NCBI GenBank assembly: GCA_015489095.1
Contig: WFMN01000217.1
Coordinates: forward strand, 1 to 7,626
Source of the DNA: Mariprofundaceae bacterium
GTDB taxonomy: Bacteria; Pseudomonadota; Zetaproteobacteria; Mariprofundales; J009
Length of the DNA: 7,626 nucleotides
Direction: 5' to 3'
Shown here: positions 1 to 5,418 of the stretch, one piece after another
Numbering within the stretch: position 1 is the stretch's first letter
How the letters are laid out: every line of letters begins with the position of its first letter
The notes under the pieces: model-generated
What the model was told of the DNA's origin: nothing
The model's database searches: none
What the model saw: only the letters and a program-made list of their open reading frames with translations
Made by a program: the position numbers and the translations under genes

Positions 1-757
1 TACGCTGGTGGATGAACTCCTGCCCCATTTCGAGGACAAACTCCACCCGGCGGTTTTTCGCCCGCCCCTCGGGCGAGGCGTTGCTGGCGCGCGGTCGGGT
101 GTCGCCGTAGGCGGAGGCGTGCAGCTTTTCAGGCGGGAGCCCTAGGTTGATCAACTGCTCCACCACCGACACCGCCCGCGCCGCCGACAGCGCCCAGTTG
201 GAGTGAAACCGCTCGGTGTTGATCGGGATGTTGTCGCTGTGACCCTCGACATTGATCTTGGTGTCGCTGTCGCGCAGCACCTTGGCCAGCTTGGTCAGCG
301 CAGCCAGCCCTTCGGGTTTCAGTTCGTCCGACCCCGGCGGGAAGAGCAGTTGCGCATCCATCTGCAGCCGCACCTGACCCGGATCGACATGGACATCGAC
401 CAGCCCGCCCAGCGAGTTGGAGCCGATGATCTTCTGCATCGACTCGCTCATGCCCGATTTCTGCCCGTGGCGCTTGACGGAAGCATCCATGGCGACCGGC
501 TTGCCCGGTGTCGCCTTGGTCTGCACCTCCTTCTGTTTCCCCTGCAGATTCACCCCGGCCTTGGCGTGGCTTAACGCCCCCATGATGACAAAAAAGGCGA
601 GCAGCAGCGTCATCAGATCGAGATAGGCCACCATCCAGCTATCCTGCTCTAGCTGCTTGTTGCTCTCCTTGGTCCCCTTGGTGGCATCCATGCGGTTGCG
701 CATGGCGTGGTGCTGCAACCGCTTCAGCGCCCGTTGCCGCGCTCGCTCTTGGTTCAT
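1..757 (-). CDS. motB: Flagellar stator protein MotB (OmpA-like peptidoglycan-binding domain), C-terminus cut by window edge
   Basis: MotB anchors the flagellar stator to peptidoglycan and, with MotA, forms the ion channel that powers rotation. About 252 codons are visible. Residues 1-40 are a basic cytoplasmic tail. One membrane segment follows at about 41-60, with the sequence WMVAYLDLMTLLLAFFVIM, in which D47 is the expected ion-binding Asp. Residues 65-110 are a plug/linker region. The OmpA/MotB domain covers about 128-245, with INVEGHSDN (168-176), NWALSAARA (187-195) and the NRRVEF motif (235-240). The start ATG overlaps the stop of the upstream ATPase gene as ATGA, with GGGGGA four bases before it, so translation is probably coupled. 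The LMTLL wording after the Asp recalls Na+-type PomB more than H+-type MotB, but this does not settle ion use. The C-terminus continues past position 1. Confidence 0.93.
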   Translation of the reverse strand, partial: MNQERARQRALKRLQHHAMRNRMDATKGTKESNKQLEQDSWMVAYLDLMTLLLAFFVIMGALSHAKAGVNLQGKQKEVQTKATPGKPVAMDASVKRHGQKSGMSESMQKIIGSNSLGGLVDVHVDPGQVRLQMDAQLLFPPGSDELKPEGLAALTKLAKVLRDSDTKINVEGHSDNIPINTERFHSNWALSAARAVSVVEQLINLGLPPEKLHASAYGDTRPRASNASPEGRAKNRRVEFVLEMGQEFIHQR

Positions 758-1884
758 GAGATCCCCCGTGTGGAGCAGACGGTAAACACCATCTCCCCCT
801 TGCGTATGCGGTAGGGCTGCTCCGCCGTCGGCGTGACCACAAGGTTTTCGCCCTTCGGGTAGAGCGCACGAAACGCCCGGATCGGTTCCGGGTTCAGCTT
901 GTCGGGATTGATCTTGCACTCCACGGCATCCACTTGGTCGCGGCCGCGGCGAACGACAAAATCGACCTCGCGGCGCGATTTGTCCTGCCAGTAGAAGAGG
1001 TCGGCGTCATCAAAACGGAAACGCAACGCATCGAGCACCAGATGCTCCCAGAGCAATCCCCGGTCATCGTCGCGGATCGTATCCCAGCCCTTTTCGAAGG
1101 TCACAAAGCCGGTGTCGAAGGCGTAACATTTCGGTCGGCGCGTGATCTCCCGCTTGCCTCCGCCATGGAAGGGAGAGAGCAGGTAGAGCGCATGCGCGAT
1201 CTGCATCGCCTCGATATGCGCCTTGACCGTGGGGCGGCTCAACTCGCTCAGGCTTGCCAGCCGGCCGTAGTCTAGCTGCCCTCCGCTCTGGCGTAGAAGC
1301 AGGCGAAACAGGGCGAGAAATCCCTGCCGATTGCGGATGCCAAACAGCTCCTGAATGTCCCTCGCGTAGAAGCTGTCGATCCATTCGTTGAACAGGGAAG
1401 GTTGCTTGTCCGCCGCCAGCAACGCTTCCGGAAGTCCGCCATGCAACAGACGACGGTCAAGATTGCGCACGCCAAACGGCTCTTCGCACTCCTCCCACAG
1501 CACCGGGCAGAGGTGAATCGCCTGCTTTCTTCCGGTGAGCGAATCGCGGAACTTGCGCGTCGCCGCCAGCGTGGAGGAGCCGGTGGCGAGCACCTTCAGG
1601 CGGGGATATTCATCTGCGGCGATTTTTAGCAGACGGCTGGGATCATCGAGATGATGTACCTCGTCAAGAATCAATACGCTGTCTGGCTCCTGGCTGCCCA
1701 GAAACAGCTCGGGATCCTCCAGTGCCCGCAGCGTGGAGGGAAGATCGCAGTTCATGTACAGCGCATCGGGCAGCATGCGGCTCAGGGTGGTTTTTCCCAC
1801 CCGACGCACGCCGGAGAGCCAGACGATGGAGCGGCGAGCCCATGCCTGTTCGATACGATTCAGCCAGATGGTGCGCGAAATCAT
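754..1884 (-). CDS. AAA ATPase with DUF4143-type C-terminal domain, located between motA and motB
   Basis: A 376-residue protein of the AAA_14 plus DUF4143 type. The N-terminal P-loop ATPase has Walker A GVRRVGKTT (25-33, K31), Walker B VLILDE (70-75) and a sensor-1 strand ATGSS (100-104). A winged-helix-like segment falls near 205-240 (DYGRLASLSELSRPTVKAHI). The C-terminal part looks like a PD-(D/E)XK fold, with E280 in LWEHL, EVDF (306-309) and VECK (321-324). These putative nuclease residues are intact. Family members are common as scattered singletons and mostly of unknown role. Nothing in the sequence ties it to flagella. It lies 52 nt after motA and overlaps motB by 4 nt. No Shine-Dalgarno site precedes the ATG, which follows an AT-rich palindrome at 1893-1918. 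The last six residues are encoded by what serves as the motB leader. I infer a later insertion into a motA-motB operon. Confidence 0.88.
   Translation of the reverse strand: MISRTIWLNRIEQAWARRSIVWLSGVRRVGKTTLSRMLPDALYMNCDLPSTLRALEDPELFLGSQEPDSVLILDEVHHLDDPSRLLKIAADEYPRLKVLATGSSTLAATRKFRDSLTGRKQAIHLCPVLWEECEEPFGVRNLDRRLLHGGLPEALLAADKQPSLFNEWIDSFYARDIQELFGIRNRQGFLALFRLLLRQSGGQLDYGRLASLSELSRPTVKAHIEAMQIAHALYLLSPFHGGGKREITRRPKCYAFDTGFVTFEKGWDTIRDDDRGLLWEHLVLDALRFRFDDADLFYWQDKSRREVDFVVRRGRDQVDAVECKINPDKLNPEPIRAFRALYPKGENLVVTPTAEQPYRIRKGEMVFTVCSTRGIS
762..767 (-). promoter_or_regulatory. Shine-Dalgarno site of motB inside the ATPase coding tail
   Basis: On the minus strand GGGGGA lies four bases before the motB ATG (757-755). 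It is inside the last codons of the ATPase gene, whose TGA stop (756-754) overlaps that ATG. This fixes the motB start and implies translational coupling or re-initiation. Confidence 0.6.
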
Positions 1885-1892
1885 CAGCGAAA

Positions 1893-1918
1893 TTTACATA
1901 TGGACGACCATTTGTAAA
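1893..1918. repeat. Near-perfect 26-nt palindrome between motA and the ATPase gene
   Basis: On the plus strand TTTACATATGG and CCATTTGTAAA form 11-base inverted arms around ACGA, with one mismatch. The palindrome ends 8 bases before the ATPase start codon. The 52-nt gap it sits in is only about 38% GC by hand count, against GC-rich surroundings. It could be an operator for a dimeric regulator, an RNA hairpin at the ATPase start, or the end or target of an inserted unit. I see no second copy in the window. Confidence 0.75.
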
Positions 1919-1936
1919 GTACAGTTTCGTTGCTTG

Positions 1937-2770
1937 TCACGATTCGCTATCCTTGCTCAGGTTGGCCGGCATGCGGGAGAGGGCGTCCTCCTCATCGCGC
2001 ACGCCGCGCAGCTCATCCTCGTGCTGGGTGACAAACGATTTCAGCGTTTCGCGGATGAAGGCCGGGCTGCGGTTCTCCGCCAGCAGAATGGTGCCCTCCA
2101 TGATCATGTGCATCACCATCACCCTTGCTTCGGTGCGGCGCTCCAGCTTGATGGCGATCGGCTTGAAAATCAGGTTGGAGAGAATCAAGCCGTAGAGGGT
2201 GGTCATCAGCGCCACCGCCATATTGTGCCCGGTGCTCATCAGGTCGGGGCCGTTGACATCATAGAGCATGTTCACCATGCCGACCAAGGTGCCGAACATG
2301 CCGAACGCCGGGGCGTAGGTGGCCATGGTGTGGAACACATGCGCCTGGGCGTGTTCACGCTCCTGCAGGCGGCGCACCCGCCAGTTGAGGATGCTCATGA
2401 TCTCCTCCTGCGGGGTGTCGTCGGCCACCAGTTGGATCGCGGTACGCAAAAACGGGTTCTCGATGCGGTCGAGCTGATCCTCGATGCGGGCGAAATCGCC
2501 GCGCATCCGCAGGCGGGCGGCATTGGCCAGTTCGGAGACATCCTGACGGATGGAGTACTCCTCATGGCGGAAGACATAGCCGATGACGCGCGAAACCTGC
2601 TGCAACTCATACATCGGGAAGCTGATCAGGGTGGCGGCGAGGGTGCCGCCGACCACCACCAGCAGCCCCGGGCCGTTCACATAGACCCCCGGCTGCACCG
2701 AGGAGAGGATGATGGAAAGCACGATCAGCGCGATGCCGACGAGAATACCGATAACAGTTGAAAGGTTCAT
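1937..2770 (-). CDS. motA: Flagellar stator protein MotA (MotA/TolQ/ExbB family)
   Basis: MotA is the inner-membrane stator subunit that presses on the rotor protein FliG when ions pass through the MotA-MotB channel. The 277-residue protein has the four expected membrane segments: about 4-23, 34-51, 150-170 and 183-203. A cytoplasmic loop (52-149) carries many charged residues, including the stretch around RIEDQLDRIENPF (95-107). TM3 has the conserved PAFGMFGTLVGMV (154-166), with P154 at the place of the functional family proline. The C-terminal tail is highly charged. AGGA lies 10 bases before the ATG. The gene follows the cyclase by 27 nt, so the two are probably co-transcribed. Normally motB follows directly; here an ATPase gene intervenes. 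The length and the short loop resemble PomA-type members, so Na+ use is possible but not shown. Confidence 0.94.
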   Translation of the reverse strand: MNLSTVIGILVGIALIVLSIILSSVQPGVYVNGPGLLVVVGGTLAATLISFPMYELQQVSRVIGYVFRHEEYSIRQDVSELANAARLRMRGDFARIEDQLDRIENPFLRTAIQLVADDTPQEEIMSILNWRVRRLQEREHAQAHVFHTMATYAPAFGMFGTLVGMVNMLYDVNGPDLMSTGHNMAVALMTTLYGLILSNLIFKPIAIKLERRTEARVMVMHMIMEGTILLAENRSPAFIRETLKSFVTQHEDELRGVRDEEDALSRMPANLSKDSES

Positions 2771-2798
2771 GGTTGATGGTTCCTGTTGATTGAATGGG

Positions 2799-4262
2799 CT
2801 ACGACGATCCCATCAGGTTGGGTTTAATGCGTACCTTGTCAAACGCCGCTTCGACCGCGGCATCCACCCGCTGGCGCAACTCCGGCACCCGGGCGATGAC
2901 GCGCACGCAGTCGAGCGGATCCGCAATGCCTTTGACCTTCAGCTTGCCCAGTTCGCGCAGCTCGAAGTCGTAGCGCTTGCCGCGGAAGCTGGCGGCGGGG
3001 GCGATCACTTGGTTTTTTCCGCCAACCCCCGCCATGCGGGAGGCGATGTTCACCGCGTCGCCGATCAGGGTGAACTCCATCCGCTTGCTGGCGCCGATGT
3101 TGCCGACGATCACCTCACCCCGGTTCATGCCGATACGGAAGGCGACAGCCTCGCCGTTGGGGCGGCGCAGATCGAGCTGCTGGCAGATCTGCGCCATCGC
3201 CAATCCTGCCAGCGCCGCCTGCTCCACATGGCGCTGGTGTTCGAAAGGGTGGTTGAACACCGCCATCACCGCGTCGCCGATATACTTGTCCACATGGCCG
3301 TCGAAGGCGGTGATCACCTCGTGAAACAGCTCGAAAAACTGGTTGATGACCGCGACTACCCGTTCCGGCTTGGCGCGGTGGGAGAATTGGGTGAAATCGA
3401 CCATGTCGGCGAACAGGATGGTCACCTCGCGCTTCTGGCTGACGGGGCCGCGATCGCCTTCGTCAAACAGGCTGGCCACCAGCTCCGGATGCAGGTATTT
3501 GCCGAACCGGTCGCGCACCTGCTCTTTATGCTCCAGCTCGGTCACCATGCGGTTGAAGCGGGCGGTGACATCGCCGATCTCGTCGTTGCTCACCACCGGT
3601 AGCGAAACGGAGAGGTCGCCCTTGGCCACCCGCCCAGTGGCGGCGGCGAGGCGCTCCAGCGGCTTGCTCATCTTGCCCGCCAGAATCCACGCGCCGATCA
3701 GCGCGGCCAATAGAATGGCGCCGGCGATCATCAGCATCTGGTTGCGGGTTTGCCGCAGTTGGTTGCGCCACGCGGAACCGGAGAAGCGCACGATGAGGGT
3801 GCCCAGCGGGATGTCGGCGTAGCGCACGGCGGTGGCAAACCACAGCCCGGCGATATTCAGGCGGAAGATCTTGGAATCCTCCAAGGTGAGCGCGGTGACC
3901 TTCGGCGGCAGCGCCCCTTCGCCATAGACCTCGGTGTGGCCGTCGTTCCATTTCAGGTGGATCTGTTGGATGGCGTCGCTGCTGTCGATGAAACGCGACA
4001 GGATGCGCTCGGTGGCGCGGCTGTCGTGGCTGGTCATCGGCAGCTTGATGGCGTCGCGGATGATGGCGACCAGCAGCTTGGCCTGTTTCTGCTCGCGCTC
4101 CAGCCCGGCGTGCTGCTCGATGTCGAGCACAAACGCCGAAAGGCCGACCACGGTCATGACGACGGCAAAGCCGACGAACAGCCCCCAGCGCCAGCGGATC
4201 GGGATGCGCGCTCGCCACTTCGCGCTCTGTTTGCGGTCGTTTTTATCCCAACTGATCTCCAT
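2799..4262 (-). CDS. Membrane-bound class III adenylate cyclase with HAMP domain
   Basis: A 487-residue receptor-like cyclase predicted to make cAMP from ATP. It has a basic cytoplasmic N-terminus, TM1 (about 27-47), an extracytoplasmic sensor region (48-175) of no recognised family, TM2 (176-196), HAMP (197-249) and a class III catalytic domain (275-465). Key residues are present: metal-binding D286 (ILFADMVDF) and D330 (DKYIGDAVMAVF), purine-contacting K326 and T398 (MEFTLIGDAVN), and transition-state N405 and R409 (VNIASRM). The Lys-Thr pair fits class IIIb adenylate cyclases rather than guanylate cyclases. RFGKYLHPELVASL (252-265) is the usual linker before the catalytic domain. The start has no clear Shine-Dalgarno sequence; an out-of-frame ATG lies 10 bases upstream. 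It is the first gene before motA, which suggests co-expression of cAMP signalling with the stator. Confidence 0.92.
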   Translation of the reverse strand: MEISWDKNDRKQSAKWRARIPIRWRWGLFVGFAVVMTVVGLSAFVLDIEQHAGLEREQKQAKLLVAIIRDAIKLPMTSHDSRATERILSRFIDSSDAIQQIHLKWNDGHTEVYGEGALPPKVTALTLEDSKIFRLNIAGLWFATAVRYADIPLGTLIVRFSGSAWRNQLRQTRNQMLMIAGAILLAALIGAWILAGKMSKPLERLAAATGRVAKGDLSVSLPVVSNDEIGDVTARFNRMVTELEHKEQVRDRFGKYLHPELVASLFDEGDRGPVSQKREVTILFADMVDFTQFSHRAKPERVVAVINQFFELFHEVITAFDGHVDKYIGDAVMAVFNHPFEHQRHVEQAALAGLAMAQICQQLDLRRPNGEAVAFRIGMNRGEVIVGNIGASKRMEFTLIGDAVNIASRMAGVGGKNQVIAPAASFRGKRYDFELRELGKLKVKGIADPLDCVRVIARVPELRQRVDAAVEAAFDKVRIKPNLMGSS

Positions 4263-4304
4263 GGCGGCGCATGGTAGCAGAAGGGATCACGCACTTCCCG
4301 CGGG

Positions 4305-4340
4305 GCTCCCCTTCGGTCGGGTGGCCGACCGGAGGGGAGC
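4305..4340. repeat. Long GC-rich inverted repeat between the beta-barrel gene and the cyclase gene
   Basis: Two 16-base arms (4305-4320 and 4325-4340) pair around a 4-base loop with a single mismatch (4313/4332). The stem starts 15 bases after the stop of the minus-strand beta-barrel gene, a usual terminator position. No run of T follows in the minus direction, so it is not a classic intrinsic terminator. It may instead be an mRNA-stabilising or attenuating hairpin upstream of the cyclase. The rest of the 93-nt gap shows nothing else I can name. Confidence 0.6.
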
Positions 4341-4355
4341 GAATGGCGACCCTGT

Positions 4356-4973
4356 TTAGAAGTGGTAGGAGAGCGAGCCCATGATGCCCCACAGCTTGGC
4401 CTTGTTGTTGGGGCCGAGTGCGGTGCCGAGCTTCACATTGGTCCAGTACTGTACCCATTCGGCACCAGCGGCGAGCCGATCATCCAGATGGAAATCGCCG
4501 CCAAGGCCGTAGCTGAATCCTGTTTTGGACTGGGATTTGGCGGTGCCGGCCGTCGTTTTCTTGAAGTTGGCGGTGGTGCCGCCGAGCAGCGCATAGACCT
4601 TGAAATCGGGGGCAAGGGGCATCTGTAGCTTGGCTAGGTAGGAGATGAAGTAGCTATCCGACAGCTTGGTGTTGCCTTTGGTGCCGGAGCTTGAACTGCC
4701 GATGCGCAGCTCCGCGCCGAGGTTATCGCCGATATCGGCTCCAAGCTTGGCGTAACCACCGAACACCGTGCTTTTCTGGCTGTAGCCGGCGCTGTCTCTC
4801 AGCTCCAGCCCGAACGCGCCTGCCGCGAAGCCGGTGTAGGGGCGGATATCAAAATCGCCATCGGAATCGACGCGGATGTCGTTGTCGCCGTCCAGATCCT
4901 GCGCCTCTGCATTGGCGAGCGGCAGCGCCGCCAGACAGAGCGCCGCGATGGTGATGTGTAGGTATTTACGCAT
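4356..4973 (-). CDS. Small outer-membrane beta-barrel protein (OmpA/OmpW-like porin fold) with Asp-rich N-terminal repeats
   Basis: A 205-residue exported protein. Residues 1-24 are a signal peptide (basic MRK, a hydrophobic run, then ANAEA before Q25). Just after it come two tandem ten-residue units, DLDGDNDIRV (26-35) and DSDGDFDIRP (36-45), which resemble EF-hand or thrombospondin-3 calcium loops. The remainder alternates amphipathic strands and turns, for example GGYAKLGADIGDNLGAELRI and FSYGLGGDFHLDD, and ends in LSYHF. The terminal Phe is the usual BAM assembly signal. The size fits an eight-stranded barrel. I chose the inner ATG (4973) because GGAGGA lies 7 bases before it and the signal peptide starts there; an open extension of 39 codons upstream lacks both. 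I do not recognise a specific family, and the physiological role is unknown. Calcium binding is inferred from the motif only. Confidence 0.85.
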   Translation of the reverse strand: MRKYLHITIAALCLAALPLANAEAQDLDGDNDIRVDSDGDFDIRPYTGFAAGAFGLELRDSAGYSQKSTVFGGYAKLGADIGDNLGAELRIGSSSSGTKGNTKLSDSYFISYLAKLQMPLAPDFKVYALLGGTTANFKKTTAGTAKSQSKTGFSYGLGGDFHLDDRLAAGAEWVQYWTNVKLGTALGPNNKAKLWGIMGSLSYHF

Positions 4974-4980
4974 GGTGAGT

Positions 4981-4986
4981 TCCTCC
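4981..4986 (-). promoter_or_regulatory. Shine-Dalgarno site deciding the beta-barrel gene start
   Basis: GGAGGA on the minus strand sits 7 bases before the ATG at 4973. It supports that start over the longer open frame that begins at 5090, whose first 39 residues do not look like a signal peptide. Confidence 0.8.
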
Positions 4987-5106
4987 GAGGTATGTATTGT
5001 TCCGGCCAGCCTATCGCCGCCAAAGAGGCACGCAGGATGTTGTTGGTGGGTGAATGGATGATGAAATCCGGTTAGGTTTCTTGGCTCCATCGTAGAGGGC
5101 GTGGTT

Positions 5107-5169
5107 GCGAAGCGGCAATTCGCGGTTGGAAACCGCTCCTACCGTCCGTAGGAGGGGACTCCTTTCCCC
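5107..5169. repeat. REP-like inverted pair (BIME-like) with GTAG heads
   Basis: On the minus strand (5142-5120) GTAGGAGCGGTTTCC begins a REP-like unit whose stem is GCGGTT/AACCGC (5122-5136), followed by a second small stem GCGAA/TTCGC (5107-5123). On the plus strand a second GTAGGAG head starts at 5148 and is followed by a GGGGA/TCCCC stem (5154-5169). The heads face each other and form CTCCTAC/GTAGGAG around a 5-base centre. GTAG-headed REPs of this kind are typically moved by RAYT transposases encoded elsewhere. Confidence 0.65.
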
Positions 5170-5173
5170 AAAC

Positions 5174-5219
5174 CCATCCGTGGCCGCGATGACGACTTCT
5201 TGCGAAGTCGTCATGGATG
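5174..5219. repeat. 46-nt palindromic direct repeat, copy 1
   Basis: Identical over 46 bases to 5334-5379. Each copy is itself a hairpin: perfect 11-base arms (5189-5199 and 5204-5214) around TTGC, plus outer arms CATCC (5175-5179) and GGATG (5215-5219), with the bases 5180-5188 bulged out. In the minus-strand sense the loop is GCAA closed by C-G, a GNRA tetraloop. Confidence 0.9.
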
Positions 5220-5227
5220 ATCCCATC

Positions 5228-5255
5228 GCAAAAAGTCCGTCCGTGGACTTTTTGC
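5228..5255. repeat. Perfect inverted repeat, array hairpin B
   Basis: GCAAAAAGTCC (5228-5238) and GGACTTTTTGC (5245-5255) pair perfectly around a six-base loop. It sits 8 nt after repeat copy 1. The T run lies inside the stem rather than after it, so it is not a standard terminator. Confidence 0.85.
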
Positions 5256-5260
5256 TTGAC

Positions 5261-5290
5261 GGGAAGCGAAAATTGCGATTTTCACTTCCC
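5261..5290. repeat. Inverted repeat, array hairpin C
   Basis: Thirteen-base arms (5261-5273 and 5278-5290) surround a TGCG loop with one mismatch (C5267 opposite A5284). In the minus-strand RNA sense the mismatch becomes a G-U wobble. Confidence 0.85.
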
Positions 5291-5293
5291 TTA

Positions 5294-5328
5294 CAAACCA
5301 AGCACTTGCTGCGCAAGCGCTCGGTTTG
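5294..5328. repeat. Inverted repeat, array hairpin D
   Basis: Sixteen-base arms (5294-5309 and 5313-5328) surround a three-base loop with two mismatches (A5300/C5322 and A5304/C5318). Both become U-G wobbles in the minus-strand RNA sense. Copy 2 of the 46-nt repeat follows 5 nt later. Confidence 0.85.
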
Positions 5329-5333
5329 CGCGG

Positions 5334-5379
5334 CCATCCGTGGCCGCGATGACGACTTCTTGCGAAGTCGTCATGGATG
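5334..5379. repeat. 46-nt palindromic direct repeat, copy 2
   Basis: An exact second copy of 5174-5219, offset by 160 bases and closing the array. The flanking bases outside the 46 differ between copies. It ends 39 nt before the aminotransferase start, so the array reaches close to that gene's promoter and leader. Confidence 0.9.
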
Positions 5380-5396
5380 CCCCTGTTGCGATGAGT

Positions 5397-5417
5397 CCAA
5401 TATTGGAGTCCGTCCAA
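5397..5417 (+). promoter_or_regulatory. Aminotransferase leader: CCAATATTGG palindrome and hairpin over the ribosome binding site
   Basis: CCAATATTGG (5397-5406) is a perfect ten-base palindrome. Overlapping it, TTGGA (5403-5407) can pair with TCCAA (5413-5417), burying the GGAG Shine-Dalgarno (5405-5408), which lies 10 bases before the ATG. The stem is only 5 bp, so any regulatory effect is a guess. Confidence 0.35.
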
Positions 5418-5418
5418 G

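Larger units (their letters stand above)
4974..5418. other. Divergent intergenic region filled by REP and hairpin repeats, no convincing gene
   Basis: These 445 nt separate the minus-strand beta-barrel gene from the plus-strand aminotransferase gene and must hold both promoters. Positions 4987-5100 show nothing I can name. From 5107 to 5379 the sequence is almost wholly made of inverted repeats. Short open frames here exist on both strands, but they simply translate the palindromes. I found no promoter with convincing -35 and -10 boxes. Confidence 0.7.

Noticed and set aside
1894..1911. Minus-strand five-codon open frame (ATG GTC GTC CAT ATG TAA) inside the palindrome before the ATPase gene
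   Set aside because: It has no ribosome site, and its content is forced by the palindrome. A leader-peptide role cannot be supported.
1733..2761. 342-codon plus-strand open frame antisense to motA
   Set aside because: It is His- and Gln-rich with no domain sense, and it lies opposite a clear motA gene in GC-rich DNA. It is a shadow frame.
2790..3602. 270-codon plus-strand open frame antisense to the cyclase gene
   Set aside because: It mirrors the conserved cyclase coding frame, has low-complexity His, Ala and Val composition, and no ribosome site was identified.
4987..5030. Possible sigma-70 promoter for the beta-barrel gene (TTGGCG with an AT-rich stretch downstream)
   Set aside because: The spacing and -10 match are poor, and the implied leader would be very short.
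5228..5255. Hairpin B as an intrinsic terminator
   Set aside because: The T run is part of the stem, no U tract follows on either strand, and no gene ends nearby.
5174..5379. Possible CRISPR array
   Set aside because: There are only two repeat copies, separated by 114 nt that is itself made of hairpins, with no regular spacers and no cas genes.
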